Positions 53,286-62,402 of a stretch of DNA of 64,000 nt are shown here, piece by piece. The position numbers were made by a program, and so were the translations under genes. The notes beneath the pieces were generated by a model that saw only the letters and a list, made by a program, of their open reading frames with translations, was not told the origin of the DNA and ran no database searches. Every line of letters begins with the position of its first letter. Positions within the stretch are counted from its first letter, which is position 1. Source of the DNA: Sediminivirga luteola (GTDB lineage: Bacteria > Actinomycetota > Actinomycetes > Actinomycetales > Brevibacteriaceae); contig NZ_BMFY01000001.1 of assembly GCF_014639315.1 (NCBI RefSeq), positions 186,001 to 250,000 of the forward strand, in the 5' to 3' direction.

Positions 53286-53819
53286 ATGTCCAGCCGCCGC
53301 CACGAGATCCTCGACGCCGCCGTCCGCGTCCTGGGGGCGGAGGGACCGCGGGGGCTGACGCATCGGGCCATCGACCGCGAAGCGGGGCTGCCGCTGGGCA
53401 GTACCGCGAACCTCTTCGGCCGTCGCACGGAACTGCTGCAGGGCATCGTGGCGCGGATGGAGGAACTCGACCGCGCCCAATGGAGCCACGACCCGGGCCC
53501 GGTGCAGGACCTCGAAGCCCTCGCGCACGCCCTGGAGCGCATGATCCGGGCCATCGCGGAGCCGCCCCTGAACCGGGTGCAGAAGGCGCGGTACTACCTG
53601 CAGATGGAACTCCCGGAAGAGACGGCGGAGACCAACCGGCGCCTGGGAGCCGAACTGCAGCAGATGGTGCGGGCACTCGGCGGGACGGCCGAGGACACCG
53701 GGGTGGTCCTCGCAGCGCTGGACGGCCTCATGCTGCGGGGAGTGACCTATGGGCCCGGCGCGCTTCCCGCCGAGGGGGAGATGGCCACCGCACTGCTCCG
53801 GCTCATGAGAGGCGACTGA
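53286..53819 (+). CDS. TetR-family transcriptional regulator
   Basis: 177-aa TetR-type repressor. N-terminal helix-turn-helix: RRHEILDAAVRVLGAEGPRG then LTHRAIDREAGLPLGSTANL (residues about 4-45); the C-terminal ligand domain is variable. Divergent from the flavin monooxygenase, whose promoter holds a palindrome. ATG 53286 chosen; GTG 53280 is an alternative. Confidence 0.9.
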   Translation: MSSRRHEILDAAVRVLGAEGPRGLTHRAIDREAGLPLGSTANLFGRRTELLQGIVARMEELDRAQWSHDPGPVQDLEALAHALERMIRAIAEPPLNRVQKARYYLQMELPEETAETNRRLGAELQQMVRALGGTAEDTGVVLAALDGLMLRGVTYGPGALPAEGEMATALLRLMRGD

Positions 53820-53927
53820 CAGCCACCTCTCGCCGGCCGCTGTCCCGCGACGTCATGCCGCGTGGCTGACCTGCTACCGCTGTGGCCGCCCCGCCCTAGG
53901 CCGCTCAGCCACAGGCCGCCGATGCGG

Positions 53928-54413
53928 TTACTGGCCTTCCTCGTCGACGACCGTGGCGTCCTCCACCGAGACGCATTCACGTTCCTGCTCCAGCACGGCG
54001 ACCGCACCGCTGAGCTCGGTGATCACGGTCTGGCCGCCCACCGCGTCATTGGAGACCAGCACCTCGACCGCCGGCTCGCGGCCGTAGGTGACGAAGAGCC
54101 AATGGTCCCCGGCCTCCTCGCTGAGCCAGTCCACGCCGTTGACCGAGACGCAGGGGGTGGTGGTCGGGCCCGGGGGCTCCACGCCGCACCGCAGGATGGC
54201 CGCGCTCGGATCGCCCCAGGCGGCAGTCGCCTGCGAGGTCGTATCGCGGCGTTCGTTCCCTCCGACCTCATCCGGCAGGCGGAGCATGACCTCCGCGCAG
54301 TCCGGATCGGCCGCATCGGCCGCCGGCTCCACCATCACGGCATGGGCGCAGGAACTCACCGACACCGCGGTGAGCATCACGAGGGCGGTGACGCGAAGGG
54401 TTCTCATCGGCAT
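53928..54413 (-). CDS. DUF3515-family lipoprotein
   Basis: 161-aa actinobacterial lipoprotein: hydrophobic signal with lipobox VSSC (Cys22) followed by a DUF3515-type domain (DPDCAEVMLRLPDEVGG, AAWGDPSAAILRCGVEPPGP, WLSEEAGDHWLFVTYGREPA). Located on the outer face of the membrane; function unknown. DUF3515 genes regularly sit next to ddl and thiL in actinobacteria. Here they are separated from ddl by the variable 49.3-53.8 kb segment. Divergent from thiL. Confidence 0.88.
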   Translation of the reverse strand: MPMRTLRVTALVMLTAVSVSSCAHAVMVEPAADAADPDCAEVMLRLPDEVGGNERRDTTSQATAAWGDPSAAILRCGVEPPGPTTTPCVSVNGVDWLSEEAGDHWLFVTYGREPAVEVLVSNDAVGGQTVITELSGAVAVLEQERECVSVEDATVVDEEGQ

Positions 54414-54484
54414 CCAGGATACCGCCCGCCAGCCGCGGGCCTGGAGCAGCGCCCGCAGCCGCTGGCCGTGGAACACTTAAGGGC

Positions 54485-55648
54485 GTGACCCTACGCTGCG
54501 CCGATCTCGGGGAGGACGGCCTCCTCGCCCGCATCCTGCCCCTGGTGGACCCTGACCGTCACCCGCCCGGACCAGAGCGTCCCTTTGCCGAGGCACGCGG
54601 CGGCGTGCTGCTCGGCCCCGGAGACGACGCAGCCGTCGTCCGCGCGCCCGGCGACCAGGTCATCACCACCGACATGCTCGTGGAGGGCCGGGACTTCCAC
54701 CGCGACTGGGGCGACGGCACCGCCCTGGGCATCAAAGCCGCCGCGCAGAATCTCGCCGATGTCGCCGCCATGGGCGCCCGGCCCACCGGCCTCGTCGTCG
54801 CCCTCGGACTGCCCGGCGACGTCCCCGTGGCCTTCGTGGAGAACCTGGCCTCGGGGCTGGCGGCTGAAGCCGCCCGGGGTGGTGCTGCCGTCCTCGGCGG
54901 TGATCTCTCCGGAGCCGGTGAGATCACGGTCTCGGTGACGGCGTTCGGCGCACTCGACGGGCGCCCGCCGGTCACTCGCTCGGGGGCGCGGCCCGGTGAT
55001 CTGGTGGCGCTCGCCGGCACCGTGGGGCGGGCCGCCGCCGGACTCGAGCTGCTGCTGGCCGGGTATCGCCCCGGTGCGTTCGGAGAGGCTGATTGCGGCC
55101 TCGCCGGGGCCGAACCGCACGCGCTCGACGCGCTCATCGGGGCGCAGCTGAGCCCCCGGCCGCCCTACCTGTCCGGGCCTGAGGCAGCCCGGGCGGGAGC
55201 GCGGGCGCTCATCGACGCCTCCGACGGCCTGGTCCAGGACCTCGGCCGGGTCGCCGCCGCCAGCGGAGTGCGGATCGAGATCGACGGCTCTTCTCCGGCG
55301 CTGCGCGCGCTCACCGCCGAGCTGCTGCCCGCCGCCAGGCTGCTCGGCACGGTGCGGCCGGAGGAAGAGGCAGCGGATGAGGCGGCACGGGAGGATGCGA
55401 CGCCGCAGGAACAGGCACGGCGCTGGCTTCTGGGCGGCGGTGAGGACCATGGCCTGCTGGCGGTGTTCCCTGCCACGGGCACACCGGAGCACGCGGGCAC
55501 ACCGGGGTGTCCGTCCCTGCCGGTAGGCTTTCAGATCGTCGGGAGGGTACTCGCCGCGGAGGACGGCCAGGCGCAGGCCGGCCTCGTGAGCGTCGACGGT
55601 GTTCCGGCCGATCCTCACTCCGGGTTCAGCCACTTCCGGCAGGGGTGA
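54485..55648 (+). CDS. thiL: Thiamine-monophosphate kinase
   Basis: Phosphorylates thiamine monophosphate to thiamine pyrophosphate, the cofactor needed by IlvB. 387 aa. Seen: LGPGDDAAVV, TTDMLVEGRDFHRDW, GGDLSGAGEI, ALIDASDGLVQDLGRVA and LLGGGEDHGLLAVF, all in the AIR-synthase/ThiL order. GTG start at 54485. An acidic Ala/Glu-rich insert (about residues 297-318) and a Gly/Ala-rich loop are additions. Confidence 0.95.
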   Translation: MTLRCADLGEDGLLARILPLVDPDRHPPGPERPFAEARGGVLLGPGDDAAVVRAPGDQVITTDMLVEGRDFHRDWGDGTALGIKAAAQNLADVAAMGARPTGLVVALGLPGDVPVAFVENLASGLAAEAARGGAAVLGGDLSGAGEITVSVTAFGALDGRPPVTRSGARPGDLVALAGTVGRAAAGLELLLAGYRPGAFGEADCGLAGAEPHALDALIGAQLSPRPPYLSGPEAARAGARALIDASDGLVQDLGRVAAASGVRIEIDGSSPALRALTAELLPAARLLGTVRPEEEAADEAAREDATPQEQARRWLLGGGEDHGLLAVFPATGTPEHAGTPGCPSLPVGFQIVGRVLAAEDGQAQAGLVSVDGVPADPHSGFSHFRQG

Positions 55649-55848
55649 GTTCCCGCACACGGGGCGGGGTGGCCCGAACGCGGCCGACGCCGGATACCCG
55701 GCCCGAACGTCCGCGCCGGTCCCGCGCGTCAGCCGGTGCCGCTGCCGGGCGGAAAAGGACGTGCGGGTAGCGCCGGAGGCAGGAACCGGTTCCGCCGCCG
55801 GGCGGGACCGGAACGCGGGGCGAACGGAAAGGGCAGGAAGGAGCAACG

Positions 55849-57567
55849 GTGAGCACCGGAAGCCGGGCCGAGCTCAGCGCGCGGGCAGCGCGGGCGTGGT
55901 CGCGCCGCTCCCTGGCCAATCTGCGCGATGAACGCAGCGCGATCGACGACATCAACGTCTTCCCGGTGGCCGATGGCGACACCGGCACCAATCTCTACTT
56001 CACCCTGCTCTCCGCCCACCGGGCCGTGGAACGGCTGCCGCACGAGGCTGCCCTGCACGAGGTGCTCAGCGCCATGGCGCGGGGAGCTCTGCGCGGGGCC
56101 CGCGGCAACTCCGGTCTGATCCTCTCGGTGGCGCTGCAGGGATGCGCCGATGCCTGGGAGGGGATCGCCGTCGCCGACGCCGGCGCGCTCGCCTCGGCGC
56201 TGGAACTCGCCGCCGCCCGCGCCCGCCGTGCGGTCGCCGCGCCGGTCGACGGGACCATGCTCAGCATCATGGATGCCATTGCGCGCGAAGCCAGAGCCCG
56301 CGCCGGAGCCGGACTGGAGGAGCAGATCCATGCCGTGCACCGTGCGGCCCGGGACGCCCTGGCGCGCACCCCGGAGCAGTTGAGCGTGCTCTCCGCCTCC
56401 GGAGTGGTGGACGCCGGCGGCATGGGCGTGCTCGAACTCGTCGATGCCCTCTACGTGATCGGCACCGGCACCATGCCGCCCGCCCGGACCGGGCTGCTGC
56501 AGCCGGTCAGCCGGCCGGAGCCGCTGCCGCTGCAGGTGGGGAGCGGTGATGAACCGCCAGCCGCGACGGCTCGCGCACCTATGGCCGGCGCTGCGGGCGA
56601 GGGGCAGACGGCCCTGGAGATCGTCGCGGACCTCATGGCGATGCCCGATGAGGACGCCTACCGGGCCCTGCGGGAACGGCTGGGCGCGCTCGGCGCGGAT
56701 TCGCTCGTGCTCTCGCCCCTGAGCCCGCCAGCGCTGGGAGCCGCGCGGCTGCACCTGCACCTCCCCGGTGAGGCGCCCGCCCGCCAGGCGTTGGCGATCC
56801 TCGCGGCACCGGCACCGCTGACCGCGCTGCGGATGGAACGGCTCGGGCGCGGACGTGAGCACGGTTTGCCGGGAGCCGCCGGCGCAGCCGGCTCCGGTGA
56901 GGAGGGCCCGCTGGTGGTGGCCTTCGCGAAGGAGACCTCCCTTGCCATGCTCTTCGCCCTCGGAGGCGCACTCGCCATTCCCCTGGACCCGGCGGCCGAC
57001 ACCGTGCCCGCGCATCTGGACGCGCTGCTGGCCGAGCACCCGGAGCGGCCGCTCATCGTCCTGCCCAACCACCGGGCCGCCCTGCAACGTGCCCGCACCC
57101 ATCTGCGCTCCTTGCCGCGGACGGCGCACGCGCACCTGCATCTCGTACGCAGTCGCGCGGCCGTCCAGGGACTGAGTGCCCTGGCGGTCCACGATCCTGC
57201 CGCCGAGGCCGCCGACCTCGCCGAGGACATGACCGAAACCGCTGCGGCCACCCGTACCGGCGCCGTGCGCCGGGCGACCTACGCCGGGAGTTCCCCTGCC
57301 GGCGAGGTCGCCATCGGCGATTACCTCGCCCGCATCGACGGTCGTACCCGCCTGGTGTCGGACCGGCTGCTCCCGGTCGCCCGTGGTCTGCTGGACCGGC
57401 TGCTGGGCGCCGGCGGTGAACTCATCACCCTCGTCACAGGCGCGGAGCTGCCGCCCGGTGTCGTGCCCGAGCTGCGTTCCTGGCTGGCGCAGCACCACCC
57501 CGAGACGGAGATCAGCGTCCTGGACGGGCACCAGTCGGCCGATCTGCTGCTGGTCGGAGTGGAGTGA
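55849..57567 (+). CDS. DAK2/YloV-family protein (FakA-like)
   Basis: 572-aa protein: N-terminal DAK2 kinase domain with DDINVFPVADGDTGTNLYFT, ARGNSGLILSVALQGCADAW, VDGTMLSIMDAI and GVVDAGGMGVLELVDAL, then a FakA-type middle and C-terminal domain. In Firmicutes, FakA phosphorylates fatty acids bound to FakB. Whether the actinobacterial version does the same is unknown. It precedes recG by seven bases, a conserved neighbourhood. GTG start at 55849 after AGGAAGGAG. Confidence 0.9.
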   Translation: MSTGSRAELSARAARAWSRRSLANLRDERSAIDDINVFPVADGDTGTNLYFTLLSAHRAVERLPHEAALHEVLSAMARGALRGARGNSGLILSVALQGCADAWEGIAVADAGALASALELAAARARRAVAAPVDGTMLSIMDAIAREARARAGAGLEEQIHAVHRAARDALARTPEQLSVLSASGVVDAGGMGVLELVDALYVIGTGTMPPARTGLLQPVSRPEPLPLQVGSGDEPPAATARAPMAGAAGEGQTALEIVADLMAMPDEDAYRALRERLGALGADSLVLSPLSPPALGAARLHLHLPGEAPARQALAILAAPAPLTALRMERLGRGREHGLPGAAGAAGSGEEGPLVVAFAKETSLAMLFALGGALAIPLDPAADTVPAHLDALLAEHPERPLIVLPNHRAALQRARTHLRSLPRTAHAHLHLVRSRAAVQGLSALAVHDPAAEAADLAEDMTETAAATRTGAVRRATYAGSSPAGEVAIGDYLARIDGRTRLVSDRLLPVARGLLDRLLGAGGELITLVTGAELPPGVVPELRSWLAQHHPETEISVLDGHQSADLLLVGVE

Positions 57568-57574
57568 GGCACGC

Positions 57575-59809
57575 ATGACCGCCACCGAGAAGCCGTTCCT
57601 GGACCGTTCCCTGTCCGCCTTCGTCCCGCCGCGCCAGGCCAAGGCCTTCCGCGAGGCGGGCCTGGCCACCGCCGGCGCGCTGCTGCGGTACTTCCCCCGG
57701 CGGTACATCGACCCCGGGGAGCTGACCGACCTGGCCGGACTGGAAATCGGCGTCGAAGCCACCGTGCAGGGCCGCATCGTCTCGGTGGGCTCCCGCCGGA
57801 TGCACTCGCGGCGCGGTCACCTCACCGAGGTGCGCCTGCGGGATGACTCCGGTGCGGAGCTGACGGCGACGTTCTTCAACCAGCCCTGGCTGGAACGCAA
57901 GCTCACCGGCCGCCGCTCCATGGTGCTCAGCGGCAAGACCGGCCTGTACCGCGGCAAACTGCAGCTCGCCTCGCCGCGCTGGCTCGACGAGCCCGGGGAG
58001 GTGGCCCTGGACGAGGAATCCGCGCTGGAAGTGGCGATCCGCCCCACGCCGCTGTACCCCGCCACCGCGGATCTGAGCACCAAGACCGTCATGACCGTGA
58101 TCCGGCAGCTGCTTGAGCTGATCCTCGTCGAGCCCGTCGACGATCCGCTGCCGGCGCCCCTGCGCCGCCGCCACGGCTACCCCGAGCTGGTCGAGGCGCT
58201 CCGCCTGGTGCACACCCCGGCCACCATGGAGGACGCCCACCGCGGTCTGGCCCGGTTCCGGTTCGAGGAGGCCTTCGCCCTGCAGACCGTGCTGGCCAGG
58301 CGCCGCGCCGACACCGCCGCGGCCAGTGCCGTGCCGCGCCCGCTTAGACCCGAGGACCAGGACAGTGTGTTGCGTGTCTTCGACGAGGCGCTCCCGTTCA
58401 CGCTCACCGCGGCGCAGCGGCGCGCCGGTGAGGAGATCGGGGCGGACCTCGCCCGGGAATCGCCCATGAACCGGCTGCTGCACGGCGAGGTCGGCGCCGG
58501 CAAGACCCTGGTGGCGCTGCGCGCCATGCTCCAGACCGTCGACGCCGGCGGCCAGGCGGTGCTGCTGGCGCCCACAGAGGTGCTCGCCGCCCAGCACTTC
58601 GCGTCCCTCACCGGGGCCCTCGGCGAACTCGGCGACCGGGTCAAGGTGGTCCTGCTCACCGGGTCCATGCCTCAGGCGCTCAAACGGCAGGCACTGCTGG
58701 ACATCGTCACCGGCGAGGCGGACATCGTGGTGGGCACCCACGCCCTGCTGGAGGACCGGGTCTCGTTCTTCCAGCTCGGCCTGGTGGTGGTGGACGAGCA
58801 GCACCGGTTCGGTGTCGACCAGCGTGAGGCGCTGCGCGGAAAAGGCGGCGACGCGGTGCCGCACACGCTCGTGATGACCGCCACGCCCATCCCGCGCACG
58901 GTCGCCATGACGGTCTTCGGCGATCTGGACGTCTCCGTGCTCGACGAACTGCCCTCGGGCCGCCGCGACATCTCCACCCACGCCGTGCCGCTGGGCTCGC
59001 ATCCGCACTGGATGGAACGCGTGTGGCAGCGGCTGGCCGAGCTCGTCGACGCCGGCCAGCAGGTCTACATCGTGGTGCCCCGCATCGGCGACGAGGCAGG
59101 CGGCAGGAGCGCAGCTGTGGACGGCGCCGACGAGGCAGCCGGCGTGGACGGCGTCGGTGAGCCGCCCGGTGCCGCCGAGGCCACCGGCGCCAAAGGCGGC
59201 TGGGGTGTGCAGGATGCGCTGGAGGCAGTCCTCGCGAGGCCGGAGTTCAACGGCCGTACCGCGGAGATCATGCACGGCCGGCTCCGTCCCGAGGAGAAGG
59301 ACGCCGTGATGGGGCGGTTCGCCCGCGGCGAGGTGGACGTGCTGGTGGCGACCACCGTCATCGAGGTGGGCGTGGACGTGCGCAACGCCACCGGGATGCT
59401 GGTGCTGGATGCGAACCGCTTCGGGATCGCCCAGCTGCACCAGATCCGCGGGCGAGTCGGCCGCGGCGGGCAACCGGGACTGTGCTTCCTGGTCACCGAG
59501 GACACGGAGGAATCCGAGGCGTTCCAGCGGCTGAGCGCGGTGGCCGGCAGTAACGACGGCTTCGAGCTCTCCGAGCTGGATGTCCGGCAGCGGCGCGAAG
59601 GCGACGTCCTGGGGCGCGACCAGTCCGGGCGACGCAGCGGGCTCAAGCTGCTGAGCGTCATCGACGACCACCGCGTCCTGGCCAGGGCGCGGGAGGAGGC
59701 GGTGGCGATCGTGGCCGAGGACCCCGGCCTGGAGGCGCACCCGGCCCTGGCAGCCCTGTGCCGTGAGATCCTGAGCGAGGACCGGGAGCAGTACATCGAC
59801 CTGGCCTGA
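57575..59809 (+). CDS. recG: ATP-dependent DNA helicase RecG
   Basis: Remodels stalled replication forks and Holliday junctions. 744 aa. N-terminal OB/wedge domain (about 60-160); helicase motifs GEVGAGKTLVALRAM (Walker A), VVDEQHRFGVDQR, MTATPIPRTVAMTVFGDLD, ATTVIEVGVDVRNA and QLHQIRGRVGRGG. An Ala/Gly/Asp-rich insert of about 35 residues lies between helicase lobes (near 59095-59205), absent from typical RecG. ATG 57575 is seven bases after the preceding stop; upstream codons overlap that gene. Confidence 0.97.
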   Translation: MTATEKPFLDRSLSAFVPPRQAKAFREAGLATAGALLRYFPRRYIDPGELTDLAGLEIGVEATVQGRIVSVGSRRMHSRRGHLTEVRLRDDSGAELTATFFNQPWLERKLTGRRSMVLSGKTGLYRGKLQLASPRWLDEPGEVALDEESALEVAIRPTPLYPATADLSTKTVMTVIRQLLELILVEPVDDPLPAPLRRRHGYPELVEALRLVHTPATMEDAHRGLARFRFEEAFALQTVLARRRADTAAASAVPRPLRPEDQDSVLRVFDEALPFTLTAAQRRAGEEIGADLARESPMNRLLHGEVGAGKTLVALRAMLQTVDAGGQAVLLAPTEVLAAQHFASLTGALGELGDRVKVVLLTGSMPQALKRQALLDIVTGEADIVVGTHALLEDRVSFFQLGLVVVDEQHRFGVDQREALRGKGGDAVPHTLVMTATPIPRTVAMTVFGDLDVSVLDELPSGRRDISTHAVPLGSHPHWMERVWQRLAELVDAGQQVYIVVPRIGDEAGGRSAAVDGADEAAGVDGVGEPPGAAEATGAKGGWGVQDALEAVLARPEFNGRTAEIMHGRLRPEEKDAVMGRFARGEVDVLVATTVIEVGVDVRNATGMLVLDANRFGIAQLHQIRGRVGRGGQPGLCFLVTEDTEESEAFQRLSAVAGSNDGFELSELDVRQRREGDVLGRDQSGRRSGLKLLSVIDDHRVLARAREEAVAIVAEDPGLEAHPALAALCREILSEDREQYIDLA

Positions 59810-60132
59810 GAGCCTGTCGCGTTCTGCTGCCGAGCTCTCCACGGACGGCCCGGGAGGTGCGCGTGACGCACCGGGGCGCCGGCACGGCGGGGGCTGGGCC
59901 CGTATTTCCGGAGCCGGGGTCCGCATTCCGGAGCCGGGATGGCGGATGGACGGGCATACGGCGCGCTTAAGGCGCACCCCAGCGCCGAGCTGGCGGGCGA
60001 AGCCGGTTCGCGACGCACGTGGGGGTGCGACCGGATCCGGCGCAGTGCAGAGACAGGTGCCGGACGAATACGGTGGTGGCGGCCGCGCAGGACCGACGGT
60101 CACGCGGAGCTGAGGAGCGGCGAGGAGCAGGG
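59810..60132. other. 323-bp intergenic region between recG and rsmD
   Basis: No supported gene. TTCCGGAGCCGGG occurs twice about 20 bases apart (near 59910-59940). The rest is GC-rich without recognisable promoter boxes. Confidence 0.5.
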
Positions 60133-60840
60133 ATGACGAGGATCATTGCCGGCGTGCACGGCGGTCTGCGGTTGCGCACGCCCAGGGGCGAGGGCACCCG
60201 GCCCACCAGCGACCGGGTCCGGGAAGCGCTGTTCTCCGCGCTGGAATCGCTGCACGCCATCGAGGGACAGCACGTCCTGGACCTGTTCGCCGGTTCGGGT
60301 GCGCTCGGGCTGGAGGCGGTCAGCCGCGGCGCTTCCTCCGCCGTCCTCGTCGATCCCGCACGTCCCGCGCTCACCGCGCTCCGGGCCAACGCCGCAGCGG
60401 TAGCGGGGGACCGCGTCGTCGTCGCCGGCCAGACGGCGCAGTCGTATCTGCAGCGCGCCAGCCAACCCGGCCAGCCCGCGGCGCTTCGGCGGCCCGGCCA
60501 GCCCGGCCGGCCTCTGCAATCCGGGCCATCGTCACAGCTCGGCGAGGACGGCCGGATCCCGCAGTCCGGTGAGGCCACCCGGCCCATGCAATCCGGGAAG
60601 AGCAACGGGTTCGGGCTGGTCTTCATCGACCCGCCCTACGACCTATCGGAGCAGGCGCTGAGCGAGGTGCTCACGGCTCTGCTTCCCCTGCTGAGCGACG
60701 AGGCCGTCGTCGTAGTCGAGCGCTCGGCGCGAAGCCCCCAACCGGAAGCCCCGACCGGACTGGAGACGTTCCGCCGGAAGACGTACGGGGAAACCGCGCT
60801 GTACTACCTGGAACCGGTACCGCCGGACGCTGACGGGTGA
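60133..60840 (+). CDS. rsmD: 16S rRNA (guanine-N2)-methyltransferase RsmD
   Basis: 235-aa SAM-dependent methylase of 16S rRNA G966 (E. coli numbering). Seen: RIIAGVHGGLRLRTP, TSDRVREALFSALES, DLFAGSGALGLEAVSRGA (SAM site) and the catalytic FIDPPYDLSEQAL. Between the SAM strands and DPPY there is an insert of about 50 residues (about 107-158) rich in Gln/Pro/Gly/Ser with repeated QPGQP and QSG words. ATG 60133 follows GAGCAGGG. Conserved neighbour of coaD. Confidence 0.93.
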   Translation: MTRIIAGVHGGLRLRTPRGEGTRPTSDRVREALFSALESLHAIEGQHVLDLFAGSGALGLEAVSRGASSAVLVDPARPALTALRANAAAVAGDRVVVAGQTAQSYLQRASQPGQPAALRRPGQPGRPLQSGPSSQLGEDGRIPQSGEATRPMQSGKSNGFGLVFIDPPYDLSEQALSEVLTALLPLLSDEAVVVVERSARSPQPEAPTGLETFRRKTYGETALYYLEPVPPDADG

Positions 60841-60899
60841 TGACGACTGCCGAAGCGCTGCCGCTGAACACATCGGTCCCCGAACACGCGCAGGCGGCG

Positions 60900-60905
60900 T
60901 AGGCT
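60900..60905 (+). promoter_or_regulatory. -10 hexamer of coaD (leaderless geometry)
   Basis: TAGGCT ends eight bases before the ATG at 60914; no good ribosome site is present. Confidence 0.45.
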
Positions 60906-60913
60906 TGGGAACC

Positions 60914-61393
60914 ATGCGAGTGGTGTGCCCCGGCTCCTATGACCCCGTCACCAACGGCCATGTCGACGTCTTCCTGCGCGCGGCGCGGCTGTTCGACGAG
61001 GTGATCGTGGCTGTGGTCCACAACCCGTCCAAGCCCGCCGGCATGTTCACCATCCCCGAGCGCTTCGCCTTCCTGGAGGAGGCGCTGCAGGACAGGGCGG
61101 CGAACATCCGGCTCGACGAGGTGCCCGGTGGCCTGCTGGCCGACTACTGCCGCCGCATCGAGGCCCCGGCAGTGATCAAGGGCCTGCGTTCGGGCACGGA
61201 CTACGAATACGAGCGCCGCATGGAGATGATGAACCGGCACCTGACCGGTCTGGAGACCCTCTACATCAGCGGTGACGCCGCGCTCGCCCATGTGTCCTCC
61301 TCCCTGGTCAAGGAAGTCGCCGTCAACGGCGGCGATGTGTCCGCGCTGGTTCCCCCCGTCGTCGCCCGGGCGCTCGCGGCCAAAGCCTCCTGA
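60914..61393 (+). CDS. coaD: Phosphopantetheine adenylyltransferase
   Basis: Makes dephospho-CoA from 4-phosphopantetheine and ATP. 159 aa, typical length. Seen: VCPGSYDPVTNGHVDVFLRA (nucleotidyl-transferase HxGH-type motif as NGHVDV), VIKGLRSGTDYEYERRMEMM, and HVSSSLVKEVAVNGGDVSAL. ATG 60914 fits the family start. Confidence 0.96.
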   Translation: MRVVCPGSYDPVTNGHVDVFLRAARLFDEVIVAVVHNPSKPAGMFTIPERFAFLEEALQDRAANIRLDEVPGGLLADYCRRIEAPAVIKGLRSGTDYEYERRMEMMNRHLTGLETLYISGDAALAHVSSSLVKEVAVNGGDVSALVPPVVARALAAKAS

Positions 61394-61544
61394 CGTCTCC
61401 GGTGACGCCTCGGCGTCACTGTGATGCTTGGCTGAATGCACGACCCCGGTTGCCGCGGGCCACCCGAGGTGCAACCGGCGTCAACAGCGACGACTGGGGT
61501 CGCTCGGGCCGCTGTTCACTTGGATAGGGCTGTGAAAGCTCGCT

Positions 61545-61574
61545 TTGGCCCGGGCTGGCACTGTGGGGTAGACT
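61545..61574 (+). promoter_or_regulatory. Promoter of the DUF177-rpmF-rnc operon
   Basis: TTGGCC (61545-61550), an 18-base spacer and TAGACT (61569-61574), giving a leader of about 70 bases before the GTG at 61653. Confidence 0.5.
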
Positions 61575-61652
61575 GGCGGCTGCTGAATTGTGCTGATCTG
61601 TGCGTTCGGCGCTGCCGAAGGGGAGCGTCGATCTTTCTTTGGGGAGGGGACT

Positions 61653-62186
61653 GTGAAGGGCTCGGCCAGCGAGCTCGTCCTCGGCCTGAGGGCGCTGAAC
61701 CTGTTCCAGAAGCCTGGAGCATGGGAACCGCTGCAGAAGACGGTACGTGCCCCCGGCGATCTGCGGATCGAAGTGATCGGCGTCGAAGAGGGCAGCGATC
61801 TTCACCTCGACCTCCAGCTGGAGAGCGTCGTGGAGGGCATCTACGTCTCGGGCACGGTGCGGGCAACCGCAGTCGGCACGGATGTGCGGACACTGGAGCC
61901 GCTCAGCCTGGACCTTGAAGTCCCGATCAACGAGTTGTTCGCTTACGACGCGGACGGCGAGGCGGAGGACGAGGTCTACGGCATCACAGGCGACCGGCTT
62001 GACCTGGAGCAGGCGATCCGGGACGCTATCGTGATGGCGTTGCCTTTCCAGCCGGTCGCGGCCGACGCCGATGAGGACTTCAGCTACACCACCGGGGCCG
62101 ACTGGGAACCGGAGAGTGAAGCAGAGGACGCCGACCCCCGCTGGTCGGCACTGAAGAGTTTGTTGGACGAGAAGAAAGAGAGCTAG
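61653..62186 (+). CDS. DUF177/YceD-family protein lacking the usual cysteines
   Basis: 177-aa protein upstream of rpmF, the conserved place of YceD/DUF177 proteins, which in other bacteria affect 23S rRNA processing. Recognisable parts: [58 protein letters not shown] and [20 protein letters not shown]. The family normally has a CxxC pair before EPL and a Cys cluster after the ALP motif; here these positions carry no cysteine, and the whole protein lacks Cys. GTG 61653 with GGGAGGGGA upstream. rpmF follows after two bases. Confidence 0.88.
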   Translation: MKGSASELVLGLRALNLFQKPGAWEPLQKTVRAPGDLRIEVIGVEEGSDLHLDLQLESVVEGIYVSGTVRATAVGTDVRTLEPLSLDLEVPINELFAYDADGEAEDEVYGITGDRLDLEQAIRDAIVMALPFQPVAADADEDFSYTTGADWEPESEAEDADPRWSALKSLLDEKKES

Positions 62187-62188
62187 AC

Positions 62189-62392
62189 GTGGCAGTCCCG
62201 AAGCGCAAGGTTTCGCGCAGCAACACCCGCCATCGTCGTTCGCAGTGGAAGGCGAAGGCCCCGGCCCTCGTCAAGTCCGTCGAGAACGGCCGGGTCGTGT
62301 ACTCCCGCCCGCATCACGCAAAGGTCGTCGAGGACTCCGCGGGTACCCCGCTGTTCTTCGAGTACAAGGGCCGCAAGGTCGCCGACGTCTGA
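62189..62392 (+). CDS. rpmF: 50S ribosomal protein L32, cysteine-free form
   Basis: 67-aa ribosomal protein: [20 protein letters not shown] at the N-terminus is diagnostic. The zinc-finger cysteines of the classical form are absent; instead it has the [18 protein letters not shown] and [13 protein letters not shown] segment seen in Micrococcales. GTG start, two bases after the DUF177 stop; rnc follows after ten bases. Confidence 0.97.
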   Translation: MAVPKRKVSRSNTRHRRSQWKAKAPALVKSVENGRVVYSRPHHAKVVEDSAGTPLFFEYKGRKVADV

Positions 62393-62402
62393 CCGGTCTG
62401 GC

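Noticed and set aside
57512-60103. An 863-aa open frame antisense to recG
   Set aside because: No recognisable domains and antisense to a clear RecG; a GC-frame artefact.
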